Counted from the first letter of the stretch, positions 23,196-31,789 are shown. The stretch: 41,991 bases of DNA from Bradyrhizobium genomosp. I (2014) (GCF_000261685.1 NZ_AJQE01000107.1:1-41991), one strand, 5' to 3'. The notes: generated from the sequence alone by a model not told the origin. A program made the numbers and translations.

Positions 23196-25238
23196 ATGTC
23201 CAAGCAGTTGAAGCCCAAAGCAAAAGACAACTTTTTCGGCGGCGACGAGCCGAACCCCCGCGCCGCCAAGGCGGCGCCGCGCGCGAGCGGCGGCGAAGCC
23301 GACTACACCGCGGCCGACATCGAGGTGCTCGAAGGCCTGGAACCGGTGCGGCGCCGGCCCGGCATGTATATCGGCGGCACCGACGAGAAGGCGCTGCATC
23401 ACCTGTTCGCCGAAGTCATCGACAACTCGATGGACGAAGCGCTGGCCGGGCACGCGACCTTCATCGAAGTCGATCTGAGCGCTGACGGGTTCCTGACCGT
23501 GACCGACAACGGCCGCGGCATCCCGATCGATCCTCATCCGAAGTTCCCGAAGAAGTCGGCACTCGAAGTCATCATGTGCACGCTGCATTCAGGTGGCAAG
23601 TTCGACAGCAAGGTCTACGAGACCTCGGGCGGTCTGCACGGCGTCGGCATCTCCGTGGTGAACGCCCTCTCCTCGCGTCTCGAGGTCGAGGTCGCGCGCA
23701 GCCAGAAACTCTACCGCATGTCGTTCGAGCGCGGCCACCCGAAGGGCAAGCTCGAGGACCTCGGCAAGGTCAACAACCGCCGCGGCACGCGCGTGCGCTT
23801 CAAGCCCGACACCGACATCTTTGGGCCTAAGGCCGCGTTCAAGCCGCAGCGCCTGTTCAAGATGACGCGCTCGAAAGCGTATCTGTTCGGCGGCGTCGAG
23901 ATCCGCTGGAATTGCGCGCCCGAGCTGCTCAAGGGCATCGAGGATGTGCCGGCGGAAGCGACGTTCCACTTCCCAGGCGGCCTCAAGGATTATCTCGCCG
24001 CGGCGATCCACGCCGATACGCTGGTGCATCCCGACATCTTCTCCGGCAAGTCGGGCCGCAACGGCGCGCATGGCGCTTGCGAATGGGCGGTGGCCTGGAC
24101 CGCGGATGCGGACGGCTTCCTCTCCTCCTACACCAACACCGTGCCGACGCCGGATGGCGGCACGCATGAGTCCGGCCTGCGCAGCGCATTGCTGCGCGGC
24201 CTGAAGGATCACGCCGAGCGCGTCGGCCAGGGCAAGCGTGCGGCCTCCGTCACCTCCGAAGACGTGATGGTCGGAGCCGCCGTGATGCTTTCGGTGTTCG
24301 TGCGCGAGCCCGAATTCCAGGGCCAGACCAAGGATCGTCTCGCCACCGCAGAAGCGCAGCGCATCGTCGAGCAGGCGATGAAGGATCCGTTCGACCATTG
24401 GCTGTCGGGTAATCCGAACATGGCCAACCGGCTGCTCGACTTCGTCATCGACCGCGCCGAGGAGCGGTTGCGCCGCCGGCAGGAGAAGGAGACGGCGCGC
24501 AAGACCGCCGGCAAGAAGCTGCGCCTTCCCGGCAAGCTCGCCGACTGCACCGACGCCGGCACCGAGGGCTCGGAGCTGTTCATCGTGGAGGGTGACTCGG
24601 CCGGCGGCAGCGCCAAGCAGGCGCGCGACCGCAAGACCCAGGCCGTGCTGCCGCTGCGCGGCAAGATCCTCAACGTCGCCTCCGCCGGCAAGGACAAGCT
24701 GACGGCGAACGCCCAGCTCTCCGATCTGGTGCAGGCGATCGGCTGCGGCCAGCTCTTGCAGTATCGCGAAGAAGATCTGCGCTATCAGCGCATCATCATC
24801 ATGACCGACGCCGACGTCGACGGCGCCCATATTGCGTCGCTGCTGATCACCTTCTTCTACCGGCAGATGCCGCGGCTGATCGACGAGGGCCACCTCTTCC
24901 TCGCGGTGCCGCCGCTCTACAAGCTGACGCACGGCACGAAGTCGGTGTACGCGCGCGACGACAAGCACAAGGAAGAGCTGATCAAGAGCGCGTTCAACGC
25001 CAACGCCAAGGTCGAGGTGAACCGCTTCAAAGGCCTCGGCGAGATGATGCCGGCGCAGCTCAAGGAAACCACCATGGATCCGCGCAAGCGGACGCTGCTC
25101 AAGGTGGTGCTGCTCGCCGACGATCGCGACACCACCGCCGATTCCGTGGAGCGCCTGATGGGCACCAAGGCCGAGGCGCGCTTCGCCTTCATCTCGGACA
25201 AGGCCGAATTTGCCAGCGAAGAGCTGCTGGACGTCTGA
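23196..25238 (+). CDS. parE: DNA topoisomerase IV subunit B
   Basis: The ATPase subunit of topoisomerase IV, which decatenates daughter chromosomes together with ParC (not in the window). The 680-residue protein has the GHKL ATPase motifs (EVIDNSMDEAL, DNGRGIPID, and GLHGVGISVVNALS), the transducer domain, and the TOPRIM domain with EGDSAGGSAKQARDRKTQAV, PLRGKILNV and DADVDGAHI. The QTKDRL segment carries the quinolone/novobiocin-relevant conserved Lys. The first 40 residues are charged and extend beyond the E. coli protein, common in this order. ParE rather than GyrB is favoured by length: GyrB proteins here exceed 800 residues. A terminator follows at 25262. Confidence 0.96.
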   Translation: MSKQLKPKAKDNFFGGDEPNPRAAKAAPRASGGEADYTAADIEVLEGLEPVRRRPGMYIGGTDEKALHHLFAEVIDNSMDEALAGHATFIEVDLSADGFLTVTDNGRGIPIDPHPKFPKKSALEVIMCTLHSGGKFDSKVYETSGGLHGVGISVVNALSSRLEVEVARSQKLYRMSFERGHPKGKLEDLGKVNNRRGTRVRFKPDTDIFGPKAAFKPQRLFKMTRSKAYLFGGVEIRWNCAPELLKGIEDVPAEATFHFPGGLKDYLAAAIHADTLVHPDIFSGKSGRNGAHGACEWAVAWTADADGFLSSYTNTVPTPDGGTHESGLRSALLRGLKDHAERVGQGKRAASVTSEDVMVGAAVMLSVFVREPEFQGQTKDRLATAEAQRIVEQAMKDPFDHWLSGNPNMANRLLDFVIDRAEERLRRRQEKETARKTAGKKLRLPGKLADCTDAGTEGSELFIVEGDSAGGSAKQARDRKTQAVLPLRGKILNVASAGKDKLTANAQLSDLVQAIGCGQLLQYREEDLRYQRIIIMTDADVDGAHIASLLITFFYRQMPRLIDEGHLFLAVPPLYKLTHGTKSVYARDDKHKEELIKSAFNANAKVEVNRFKGLGEMMPAQLKETTMDPRKRTLLKVVLLADDRDTTADSVERLMGTKAEARFAFISDKAEFASEELLDV

Positions 25239-25544
25239 GGCATTGACCGCAATCCCGCACCGGCCCCGGACAATTCGCCGGGGCCTTTCGCGTTCTGACA
25301 TCGACAGTGAGACAGTCCGCGCCCACACTCGAATCTCGCGATTCTTCGCGCGTTGAGATGCCCAGCTTGGACGCTTGCGACGCTACTCTGCTGCCGACGT
25401 CAGCGGGAACCGAATTGCGACAATGTGGCACGCCCTTCGAGGGCGCAGGAACAGCCATTCACAACCCAGTGTGTCGTCAAGACTACAGCCGTCCTGCGCG
25501 GGCCTAGGCTATTTTCCATTCATTCTTCATCGGAGTGATTGAAA
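25239..25544. other. Intergenic region between parE and the first porin-like gene
   Basis: It holds the parE terminator (25262-25288) and, towards its right end, an AT-richer stretch ahead of ATG 25545 that is the likely promoter and leader of the porin-like gene, with CGGAG at 25531-25535. I see no gene in it. Confidence 0.55.
25262..25288 (+). terminator. Terminator after parE
   Basis: An 8-bp stem GGCCCCGG / CCGGGGCC with an eight-base loop is followed by TTTC, 23 bases after the parE stop codon. Confidence 0.65.
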
Positions 25545-26309
25545 ATGAGAAAGCTAGGTTTATCGCTTCTGGCGCTCCTGCTCGGCACGGCCGGTGTCTC
25601 TGCCGCTGATCTCGCTGCGCGACCCTATACGAAGGCTCCTCCACCTGTGGTGGCCGCTTACAACTGGAGCGGATTCTATCTCGGTGTGCACGGCGGCTGG
25701 ATCGAATCCGATCCGCGCTTCGACTTCGTCGGCGTCGGTCATTACAATACGCTGCCGGGTCAGAGCTTCGGTCTGAAGGCAGATGGTTTCATGGTTGGTG
25801 GCCATGCCGGCTACAACTGGCAGATCGACAAGTTCGTGCTCGGCATCGAGGGATCCGGTTCCTACACGGACATCAGCACCAATGCGATCAGCCCGTTCTT
25901 CCCGGCAAGCGATACTTTCCACGCCAAGATGCGTTGGATGGCGACTGTGACGCCGCGTCTCGGTGTGACCACCGGCCCGGTGCTCTTCTATGTCAAGGGC
26001 GGTGTCGCTTTCGCCGATCTGTGGACGAGGATCGAGGATACGTTCGACTACAACGAGCGCAGCGAAACTCGCGTTGGTTGGACGGTGGGCGGCGGATTGG
26101 AGTGGATGGCTACGCCGAACTGGATCGTCGGTGTCGAAGGCAACTACTATGATTTCGGCAATTGTTGCGGCGGTTTGCAGGAGAGCCGGGTCCTCGCAAC
26201 CAATGCTTTGGCGGGCGTGTTCAGCAATCACAGCACCAAATTCGATGCCTGGTCCGTGCTGGGCCGCGTCAGCTACAAGTTCGGTGGTCCAGTGATGGCG
26301 AAGTACTGA
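25545..26309 (+). CDS. Outer-membrane beta-barrel protein (Omp25/Omp31-like), copy 1
   Basis: A 254-residue outer-membrane protein. A Sec signal (MRKLGLSLLALLLGTAGVSA) is followed by the mature start ADLAARPYTKAP and the first strand NWSGFYLGVHGGW. Alternating hydrophobic strands run to the end, which closes with VSYKFGGPVMAKY, giving the C-terminal aromatic residue needed for BamA insertion. The length fits an 8-stranded barrel. The Cys pair FGNCCGG near residue 206 is not shared with the other two copies. ATG 25545 has GGAG ten bases upstream; a TTG six bases earlier is less likely. Two paralogues are in this window (26726-27511 and 28903-29670). Role in envelope stability or adhesion is family knowledge only. 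Confidence 0.92.
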   Translation: MRKLGLSLLALLLGTAGVSAADLAARPYTKAPPPVVAAYNWSGFYLGVHGGWIESDPRFDFVGVGHYNTLPGQSFGLKADGFMVGGHAGYNWQIDKFVLGIEGSGSYTDISTNAISPFFPASDTFHAKMRWMATVTPRLGVTTGPVLFYVKGGVAFADLWTRIEDTFDYNERSETRVGWTVGGGLEWMATPNWIVGVEGNYYDFGNCCGGLQESRVLATNALAGVFSNHSTKFDAWSVLGRVSYKFGGPVMAKY

Positions 26310-26725
26310 GCCGCCGCTGCTTCGAACACCAGCCCCGGCCTCGGCCGGGGCTTTTTGCTTTTTGGTCCGCCACCAAGTCGGCCTCCGCCCGGATGGCTCG
26401 ATTCGCGTTCGGACCCGGCGACTCAGCCATCGACCCGGGAGCGCAAATGCCGAGGCAGGATTGCATCCCTTTCGGACAGCGCCGATTTGCTAACGAGACG
26501 TTACCTCAGATTGAAACCCTCGAATTCCTACAACTCATTGAAATTTCGAAGCTTTTCTGACTACGAGCAATCACTCCTCAAATACCCAAGCACCGGCGTT
26601 TTCCAGCGACTGTGCCTGCCCGGCAACAGCATTTCGGCAAGAACCGTCTATAGTTCGGGTCATCAGATGACACGAATTCAGTGCGCTCGCGCCTGCTACG
26701 CCGGACCAAGGTTGGGGATTTTGAC
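26310..26725. other. 416-base intergenic region between porin-like copies 1 and 2
   Basis: It contains the terminator of copy 1 (26331-26356). The stretch from about 26490 to 26660 is clearly lower in GC than its surroundings and includes TTGAAA and ATTGAAATTTC runs, a plausible promoter and long leader for copy 2. No convincing ORF or RNA gene was seen. Confidence 0.55.
26331..26356 (+). terminator. Rho-independent terminator after porin-like copy 1
   Basis: AGCCCCGGC-ctcg-GCCGGGGCT is followed directly by TTTT, 22 bases past the stop codon. Confidence 0.85.
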
Positions 26726-27511
26726 ATGAAGAAGACTTTGCTCGCTCTGACCGCGGTTGCGGCGATGACCGGTTCGGCCTCGGCGGCCGACCTTGCGGCC
26801 CGTCCCTACGTGAAGGCCCCGATGCCCGCGCCCGTCGCGAACTGGACCGGCTTCTACGTGTTCGGCGGTGGCGGCGGCGGCCTCTCGAATGCCGACCAGA
26901 GCGTTGTCGACACCGCCACGGGCACCCCGCTGACGATCACCCAGCGCCAGGGCGGTTCGGGCTGGTTCGGCACCGTCGGCGCCGGTTACGACTGGCAGTT
27001 CAGCGGCACCTGGGTCGCTGGTGTGTTCGCCGACGGTCAGTTCGGCAGCATCCGCGCCACCATCCAGGATCCGACCCTCGGCATCACTGGCAACCAGAAG
27101 CTGGAAACCTCCTGGGCCGCGGGTGTTCGCCTCGGCTGGCTGGTCGCCCCGAACGTTCTCTCCTACGTCAACGGCGGTTACTCCGGCGCTCACTTCGGAC
27201 AGACCAACTTCACCACGCTGGGCGGCACGCCCGTCGGCGGCCACCTCAACAGCTACGATCGCCACGGCTGGTTCATCGGCGGCGGCGTGGAGAACAGCCT
27301 GAACATCTTCGGCATCACCTCGCCCGGCTGGTTCATGAAGACCGAGTACCGTTCGGCCTTCTACAATGCCAAGACTCAGGATGAGATCTCCGATGCCACG
27401 GGCCTGCCGACCGGCGTGAACAGCATCCGCGCCAACAGCTGGAACCAGACGATCTCGACCTCGCTGGTCTACCGCTTCAACTGGACCGGTCCGGTCGTCG
27501 CGAAGTACTGA
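26726..27511 (+). CDS. Outer-membrane beta-barrel protein (Omp25/Omp31-like), copy 2
   Basis: A 261-residue protein with signal MKKTLLALTAVAAMTGSASA and the same mature start as copy 1 (ADLAARPYVKAP). The first strand is NWTGFYVFGGGGGG, with an unusual run of Gly. The barrel includes GSGWFGTVGAGYDWQ and ends VYRFNWTGPVVAKY. Codon use is more biased toward C-ending codons than in copy 1 (AACGTTCTCTCCTACGTC), suggesting high expression. ATG 26726 has GGGGAT eight bases upstream; the frame continues 15 codons further up but without a binding site. A strong terminator follows. Confidence 0.92.
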   Translation: MKKTLLALTAVAAMTGSASAADLAARPYVKAPMPAPVANWTGFYVFGGGGGGLSNADQSVVDTATGTPLTITQRQGGSGWFGTVGAGYDWQFSGTWVAGVFADGQFGSIRATIQDPTLGITGNQKLETSWAAGVRLGWLVAPNVLSYVNGGYSGAHFGQTNFTTLGGTPVGGHLNSYDRHGWFIGGGVENSLNIFGITSPGWFMKTEYRSAFYNAKTQDEISDATGLPTGVNSIRANSWNQTISTSLVYRFNWTGPVVAKY

Positions 27512-27816
27512 TCCGATCTCACGATCAAACGTCAAAGCCCCGGCATCGCCGGGGCTTTTTCGTTTTGGGCCGAGCGGCCGAGGCTCGCCTGCAATGACTG
27601 GTACGGCGCGCCGGGCTCCGCTCGCCGACTATCGGCACGGCCGATCGCCCAGCCGCGAATTGCCTTTCCAGGGACACTTCCTCCCCCGCCGGCGGCTTTG
27701 CCGCCGGTGCCATTGTATCCGAACCGAAGCTACGGTTAGTGTGCGCTCAAGCTTTCGCAGCGCGCCGATCCTTCATCGCCGCGCCGCTGACAGAAGCGGA
27801 CCGTTGGGAGGAATCC
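27512..27816. other. 305-base intergenic region
   Basis: It holds the copy-2 terminator (27534-27560) and a second hairpin CCGGCGGC-ttt-GCCGCCGG (27689-27707). The end carries GGGAGG for the small membrane protein at 27817. I see no gene. Confidence 0.55.
27534..27562 (+). terminator. Rho-independent terminator after porin-like copy 2
   Basis: An 11-bp stem AAAGCCCCGGC / GCCGGGGCTTT with loop ATC runs into a U-run and CGTTTT, 22 bases past the stop codon. Confidence 0.88.
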
Positions 27817-28002
27817 ATGCGCAGATTGCTGCTGGTCGCAGGCCTGCTTGCGACTGCCGTCGGGCTGCTCTGGATCGGACAGGGCACGGGCACCGTTCCG
27901 TGGCCGCGATCGAGCTTCATGGTCGACCAGCTGCAATGGGCCGGCTATGGCGCAGCCATCGCCGGCTTCGGGCTGGTGCTGATCTGGCAGAGCAACCAAT
28001 AG
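27817..28002 (+). CDS. Small two-helix membrane protein (61 aa)
   Basis: The 61-residue product has two predicted membrane helices: residues 4-21 (LLLVAGLLATAVGLLWIG) and about 42-57 (AGYGAAIAGFGLVLIW), joined by a short polar loop with TVPWPRSSFMVDQLQ. ATG 27817 has an excellent GGGAGGAATCC ahead; the open frame further upstream is not coding. It lies 31 bases before the dehydrogenase gene on the same strand, so the two are probably one transcript. Proteins of this size and layout are found in Bradyrhizobium as hypothetical. No function is known to me. Confidence 0.8.
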   Translation: MRRLLLVAGLLATAVGLLWIGQGTGTVPWPRSSFMVDQLQWAGYGAAIAGFGLVLIWQSNQ

Positions 28003-28033
28003 AAGAAACCAGGCAAGAAAAGGTACTGAAAGC

Positions 28034-28804
28034 ATGACATCCAGCCGGTTCGATCTCCGCGGCAAGGTCGCGATCGTCACGGGAGGCAATGGCGGCATCG
28101 GGCTCGGCATGGCGCGCGGCCTTGCCGATGCCGGCGCCGACATTGCCGTGGTCGGGCGCAACGAGACCAAGTCCGCCGCCGCCGTGGCCGATCTCAGCCA
28201 GCGCGGCGTGAAGGCGATCGCCATCGCCACCGACGTGACCGACAAGGCGGCGGTCGCGGCCATGGTCGACCGCGTCGTCAGAGAACTCGGCCGCATCGAC
28301 ATCCTCGTCAACAATGCCGGCATGAGCATCCGCAAGCCGCCGCACGAGCTCGAGCTCGACGAGTGGAACAAGGTGATCGACACCAACCTCACCAGCGCCT
28401 TCGTGTGCTCGAAACTGGCCTATCCGGCGCTGAAGGCGTCCGGCAACGGCAAGGTGATCAATATCGGCTCGATGATGTCGATCTTCGGTGCGAGCTTCGC
28501 GACGGCCTATGCGGCGAGCAAGGGCGGCATCGTGCAGTACACCCGCGCGTGCGCCAACGCCTGGGCGCCCGACAACATCCAGGTCAACGCCATCCTGCCG
28601 GGCTGGATCGACACCGATCTCACCCGAGGCGCGCGGCAGCAGGTCTCGGGCCTGCACGAGCGCGTGCTGGCGCGCACGCCCGCGGGACGCTGGGGCGACA
28701 TCGACGACTTCGCCGGCATCGCCGTCTTCCTCGCCTCGCCCGCGTCGAACTTCGTCACGGGCACCGCGATTCCCGTCGATGGCGGCTTCTCGGTGATGGC
28801 CTGA
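28034..28804 (+). CDS. Short-chain dehydrogenase/reductase (classical SDR)
   Basis: A 256-residue NAD(P)-dependent oxidoreductase with all classical motifs: TGGNGGIG (residues 16-23), NNAG (93-96), Ser146 and Tyr159-x3-Lys163. Arg42 after the second strand (VVGRNE) favours NADPH. The overall sequence (SIRKPPHELELDEWNKVIDTNL, GWIDTDLT) resembles the 2-deoxy-D-gluconate/glucose 1-dehydrogenase-like group. It is preceded after 31 bases by the small membrane protein gene. GAAAAGGTACTGAAAGC precedes the start. A bidirectional-looking terminator separates it from porin-like copy 3. The substrate is not identifiable. Confidence 0.9.
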   Translation: MTSSRFDLRGKVAIVTGGNGGIGLGMARGLADAGADIAVVGRNETKSAAAVADLSQRGVKAIAIATDVTDKAAVAAMVDRVVRELGRIDILVNNAGMSIRKPPHELELDEWNKVIDTNLTSAFVCSKLAYPALKASGNGKVINIGSMMSIFGASFATAYAASKGGIVQYTRACANAWAPDNIQVNAILPGWIDTDLTRGARQQVSGLHERVLARTPAGRWGDIDDFAGIAVFLASPASNFVTGTAIPVDGGFSVMA

Positions 28805-28826
28805 GACCTGCGTCACGCAAAAAAAG

Positions 28827-28852
28827 AAGCCCCGGACCAGGCCGGGGCTTTT
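28827..28852. terminator. Terminator between the dehydrogenase and porin-like copy 3
   Basis: AAGCCCCGG-accagg-CCGGGGCTT is followed by TTGAATTTT on the plus strand and preceded by an A-run (28820-28825), so it could serve both convergent genes. Confidence 0.8.
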
Positions 28853-28902
28853 GAATTTTGGCAGTGCTTTTTTTGATCGTTGGTCGCGTTGCGTCGACGT
28901 GC

Positions 28903-29670
28903 TCAGTAGCGGGCGATGGTCGGCGCGTCGAACTTGTAGCTCGCGCGCACCACGGCCCACTGGATGTCGCGCGGCTTGGCATCGAAGGTGTAGTTACCGG
29001 AGGTGCCGCCGAGCTGATAGGTCTGGCTGCCGAAGGCCGCGTAATTGTATTCGAGGCCGACGATCCAGTTGCGGGTGACGCCGTATTCCCAGCCGGCGCC
29101 GACCGTCCAGCCGTTGGCCCAGTGGGTCTGTTCGCCCGAACCCGTCGCCACGCCGACCGTGTCGGAGACCGAGAGGCGGTTGTTCACGCCGGCATAGCCG
29201 CCCTTGATATAGAAGAGGTTGTTCTGCACGGCGAAGCCGGCGCGCCCGACGACGGTCGCGAGTACGTTGGCACGCCAGGAGAACACGTCGTCCCCGGCGC
29301 CAAACACGGTGTTGACGACCGTACCCTTGTTGTCGAGACCGGAGATCGTCCCTTCCACGCCGAACACGTAGTTGTTGGCCTGCCAGTTGTAGCCGATCTG
29401 GGCGCCGCCCATGATGCCCGAATTGCGCTGACGGAAGCTGTCACCCGGCGAAAGATCGCCGAACGGCGCGCCGGTCCCGTTGTTGGTGAACTGCTCGTTG
29501 GTCCAGGCGCCGCCGATATGGCCGCCGACATAGAAGCCGGTCCAGGTGAACAGCGGCTCGACATAAGCGGGCGCCTTCGTGTAGCGCGCACCGAGATCTG
29601 CGGCGGAAGCCGCGCCGGTCGAAACCAGCGCCGTCGTGCAGGCGAAGGCGGCAATCAATTTATTACGCAT
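28903..29670 (-). CDS. Outer-membrane beta-barrel protein (Omp25/Omp31-like), copy 3
   Basis: A 255-residue protein on the opposite strand to copies 1 and 2. Signal MRNKLIAAFACTTALVSTGAASA, mature start ADLGARYTKAPAY, first strand TWTGFYVGGHIGG. It ends SYKFDAPTIARY with the terminal Tyr. It is the most divergent of the three in the mature start and lacks the LAARPY sequence. Strands such as NSGIMGGAQIGYNWQ and GWTVGAGWEYGVTRNWIVG are typical of the Omp25/31 family. CGGGG lies nine bases before ATG 29670. It converges with the dehydrogenase gene. Confidence 0.92.
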   Translation of the reverse strand: MRNKLIAAFACTTALVSTGAASAADLGARYTKAPAYVEPLFTWTGFYVGGHIGGAWTNEQFTNNGTGAPFGDLSPGDSFRQRNSGIMGGAQIGYNWQANNYVFGVEGTISGLDNKGTVVNTVFGAGDDVFSWRANVLATVVGRAGFAVQNNLFYIKGGYAGVNNRLSVSDTVGVATGSGEQTHWANGWTVGAGWEYGVTRNWIVGLEYNYAAFGSQTYQLGGTSGNYTFDAKPRDIQWAVVRASYKFDAPTIARY

Positions 29671-29850
29671 GGTACAACCCCGTGTCCTTTGATGGGCATA
29701 CGGTCACAGACGGCTCTTACTAAAATTGAAATCAACACGGTTAACGTGGCAGATGAATCCGCGTCGGCCTGTGAATCCGCCGGCGCTGTTGCAGGCGCGC
29801 AACGCGCCGCTCGCGATTTAGCACGGCGTTATCCCTTCCGAAGTCCTGCG

Positions 29851-31098
29851 CTAAGATCCCGGCGCGGCCCTCGAATGCACATGCTCGGGACGCACGCCGA
29901 GCGCAAGCAGCCGCGCCGGAATGCCCTGAAGCCACGGCAGCGCGGTGATGAGGCGCACGATCAGCGGCACCTTCAGCGGTCGATCGCCGCCTTGCAGGGC
30001 GCCGCTGATGATGTTGTTCTGGACGATCACCTGCATTGCTTGCGTCATCTTCACCGGAAACTCGCGGCGACGCCTGATGGCATCGAGCTCATCCTCGGAC
30101 GGGCAGCCATGTTGCAGCTTGTCCACCAGCAGATTGGCAGTCGCGACCGCGTCCTGCACGGCGAGATTGACACCGACGCCGCCGACCGGCGACATCGCAT
30201 GCGCGGCGTCGCCGATGCAGAGCAGGCCCGGCTGCGTCCAGCGCTCCAGACGGTTGATCGCGACGGTGAGCAGCTTGATATCGTCGAAGCTCTTCACATC
30301 AGTGATGCCGGATCGGAGGATCGGCGCCATGCGCGCGACGTCGTCGAGCAGCGCCTGCAATCCCCTCGCCTTCACCGCATCATACCGTCCCTTGGCGATG
30401 ACATAGGCGCATTGCCAGTAATCGCCGCGGTCGAAGGTGATCATCATCTTGCCGGGCTCGACTCGCGCGAACACGCTCTCGGTCTCGTCCGCCCTGCGGC
30501 CGGCGCGAAACCAGAGCACGTCCATCGGCGCGCCGATCTCCTCGAGCGCAAGGCCCGCGCGCTCCCGCACCGTCGAATGCCGACCGTCGCAGGCAATGGT
30601 GAGATCGGCCTCGATGTCGATGAAGCCGTCAGGCGTCTTCGCCCGCACGCCGGCGACCGTGTCGCCGCGGCGGATCAGATCGACCGCCTCCGCGCTCATC
30701 ATGACCTCGAGCGAGGCAAAGCGCTTGCCGGCCTCGCGCAGGAAATTCAGAAAATCCCATTGCGGCATGAAGGCGATGAACGGATATTTCGTATGGAGCC
30801 GGCTGAGGTCGGCGATGCGCACCGGCGTGCCGCCGAACAGGCCGTCGATCTTCTGCAAGCGCTGGTGCGGCAGCTTCAGGAAGCCGTCGATCAGGCCGAG
30901 CTCGTCCATCACCTGAAGCGTCGAGGGATGCACGGTGTCGCCGCGGAAGTCGCGGAAGAAATCGGCATGCTTCTCCAGCACCACGACGTCGATGCCGGCC
31001 CGCCCCAGGAGATAGCCGAGCATCATGCCGGCCGGCCCGCCGCCGACGATGCAGCAGCGGACTCTCGTGGTCCTGTCGGATTGTTGGTCGGATGTCAT
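29851..31098 (-). CDS. FAD-dependent aromatic monooxygenase (UbiH/PHBH-like)
   Basis: A group A flavin monooxygenase of 415 residues. The FAD dinucleotide motif GGGPAG is at residues 19-24 with the acidic end VVVLEKH; the second motif CDGRHSTVR (170-178) and the third, GDAAHAMSPVGGVGVNLAVQDA (296-317), bind FAD pyrophosphate and ribityl. The RGDTVHPSTLQVMDELGL segment is typical of FAD-dependent hydroxylases and halogenase relatives. The product would hydroxylate an aromatic or similar substrate using NAD(P)H and O2. Whether it belongs to ubiquinone synthesis is not supported by neighbours. It is a single gene, with a palindromic repeat region upstream. A weak binding site precedes ATG 31098. 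Confidence 0.9.
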   Translation of the reverse strand: MTSDQQSDRTTRVRCCIVGGGPAGMMLGYLLGRAGIDVVVLEKHADFFRDFRGDTVHPSTLQVMDELGLIDGFLKLPHQRLQKIDGLFGGTPVRIADLSRLHTKYPFIAFMPQWDFLNFLREAGKRFASLEVMMSAEAVDLIRRGDTVAGVRAKTPDGFIDIEADLTIACDGRHSTVRERAGLALEEIGAPMDVLWFRAGRRADETESVFARVEPGKMMITFDRGDYWQCAYVIAKGRYDAVKARGLQALLDDVARMAPILRSGITDVKSFDDIKLLTVAINRLERWTQPGLLCIGDAAHAMSPVGGVGVNLAVQDAVATANLLVDKLQHGCPSEDELDAIRRRREFPVKMTQAMQVIVQNNIISGALQGGDRPLKVPLIVRLITALPWLQGIPARLLALGVRPEHVHSRAAPGS

Positions 31099-31152
31099 TG
31101 CCGCCGCGATCCGCGATGTGAGTATCGATCAAGATCCGCCGGACGATACTAA

Positions 31153-31199
31153 AGCATGATCCGGAAAAGTGCGCAGCGGTTTTCCGAAAAGATCACGCT
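31153..31199. repeat. Dispersed palindromic repeat (CATGATC family), short variant
   Basis: AGCATGATC and GATCACGCT form the near-complementary ends; CGGAAAA (31162-31168) pairs with TTTTCCG (31180-31186). It is the reverse complement of the element at 5095-5164 minus its extra 20 bases. It lies upstream of the FAD monooxygenase gene. Confidence 0.75.
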
Positions 31200-31210
31200 T
31201 AAACAACGAC

Positions 31211-31253
31211 CTAAAGCGCGATGACGATTCATCCTAATCGCATCGCGCTTTAG
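31211..31253. repeat. Long inverted repeat adjoining the CATGATC element
   Basis: CTAAAGCGCGATG (31211-31223) is perfectly complementary to CATCGCGCTTTAG (31241-31253). Inside, CGATT (31225-31229) pairs with AATCG (31236-31240) after a one-base bulge. The whole forms an 18-bp hairpin. Such 'AAAGCGCGATG' hairpins recur in Bradyrhizobium genomes, often beside the CATGATC element. Confidence 0.7.
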
Positions 31254-31378
31254 CGCAATCCGGGCCGAAGGCAGTCTCAATCTGCAGGCAAAAGCCCGTC
31301 GTGGCCGGTTCTTGCAGCGGCAGACAAGCCGCCGACAAAAAGGCCCCAGAAGGCGGGCCTTGCCTGAAACGGAACCAG

Positions 31379-31789
31379 CTATTTCTGATCCTCATTGCTG
31401 GTCCCGGTGCCAGGGCTGCCGATCGGCAATCCGTTGGCGGCATGACCGACGCCCATGTTTCGCTCGGCCTGCGCTGCTGCCGGCGTGTTGCCGTTCGGGG
31501 TCGAGGGCTGAACGTTCGGATTGACCTGGCCATTATTGGTGTTGAGGTTGGCCCCCGTGGTGGTGCCATGCGTTCCCATTCCGGACGGAGCCGACGGCCC
31601 GGAGTTGGCACTGCTGGATGATGTGCCCATTCCGGCACCCGAGCTCGTGGCGGATCCGGCACCGGCACCGGCACTGGCACCGCCCCCCGCACCACCGCCG
31701 GCACCACCTCCCCCACCACCACCTTGCGCGAGGGCGGCCGTCGAAAGTGCAACACAAGCGATCGTCACGAGGATGGATTTGCGGATCAT
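31379..31789 (-). CDS. Exported Gly/Ser/Asn-rich low-complexity protein
   Basis: A 136-residue protein with a Sec signal (MIRKSILVTIACVALSTAALA) and a mature part made of a Gly/Ala block (residues 23-45, with a run of seven Gly), then a Ser/Gly/Thr block and an Asn/Pro block (NLNTNNGQVNPNVQP). The mature chain has one internal basic residue, Arg110 in AQAERNMG, before a final Lys. It is probably disordered and secreted or periplasmic. ATG 31789 has GGGAGA eight bases ahead. It lies 85 bases downstream of the caspase-like gene on the same strand, so the two may be one transcript. No family is recognised. Confidence 0.75.
   Translation of the reverse strand: MIRKSILVTIACVALSTAALAQGGGGGGGAGGGAGGGASAGAGAGSATSSGAGMGTSSSSANSGPSAPSGMGTHGTTTGANLNTNNGQVNPNVQPSTPNGNTPAAAQAERNMGVGHAANGLPIGSPGTGTSNEDQK

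Noticed and set aside
23589..25328. Minus-strand open frame of 579 codons opposite parE
   Set aside because: Antisense to parE with no recognisable domain.
28858..31152. Long plus-strand open frame (764 codons) opposite porin-like copy 3 and the monooxygenase
   Set aside because: It lies antisense to two well-supported genes, is Arg/His/Ala-rich in the way GC-rich antisense frames are, and has no family motif or binding site.
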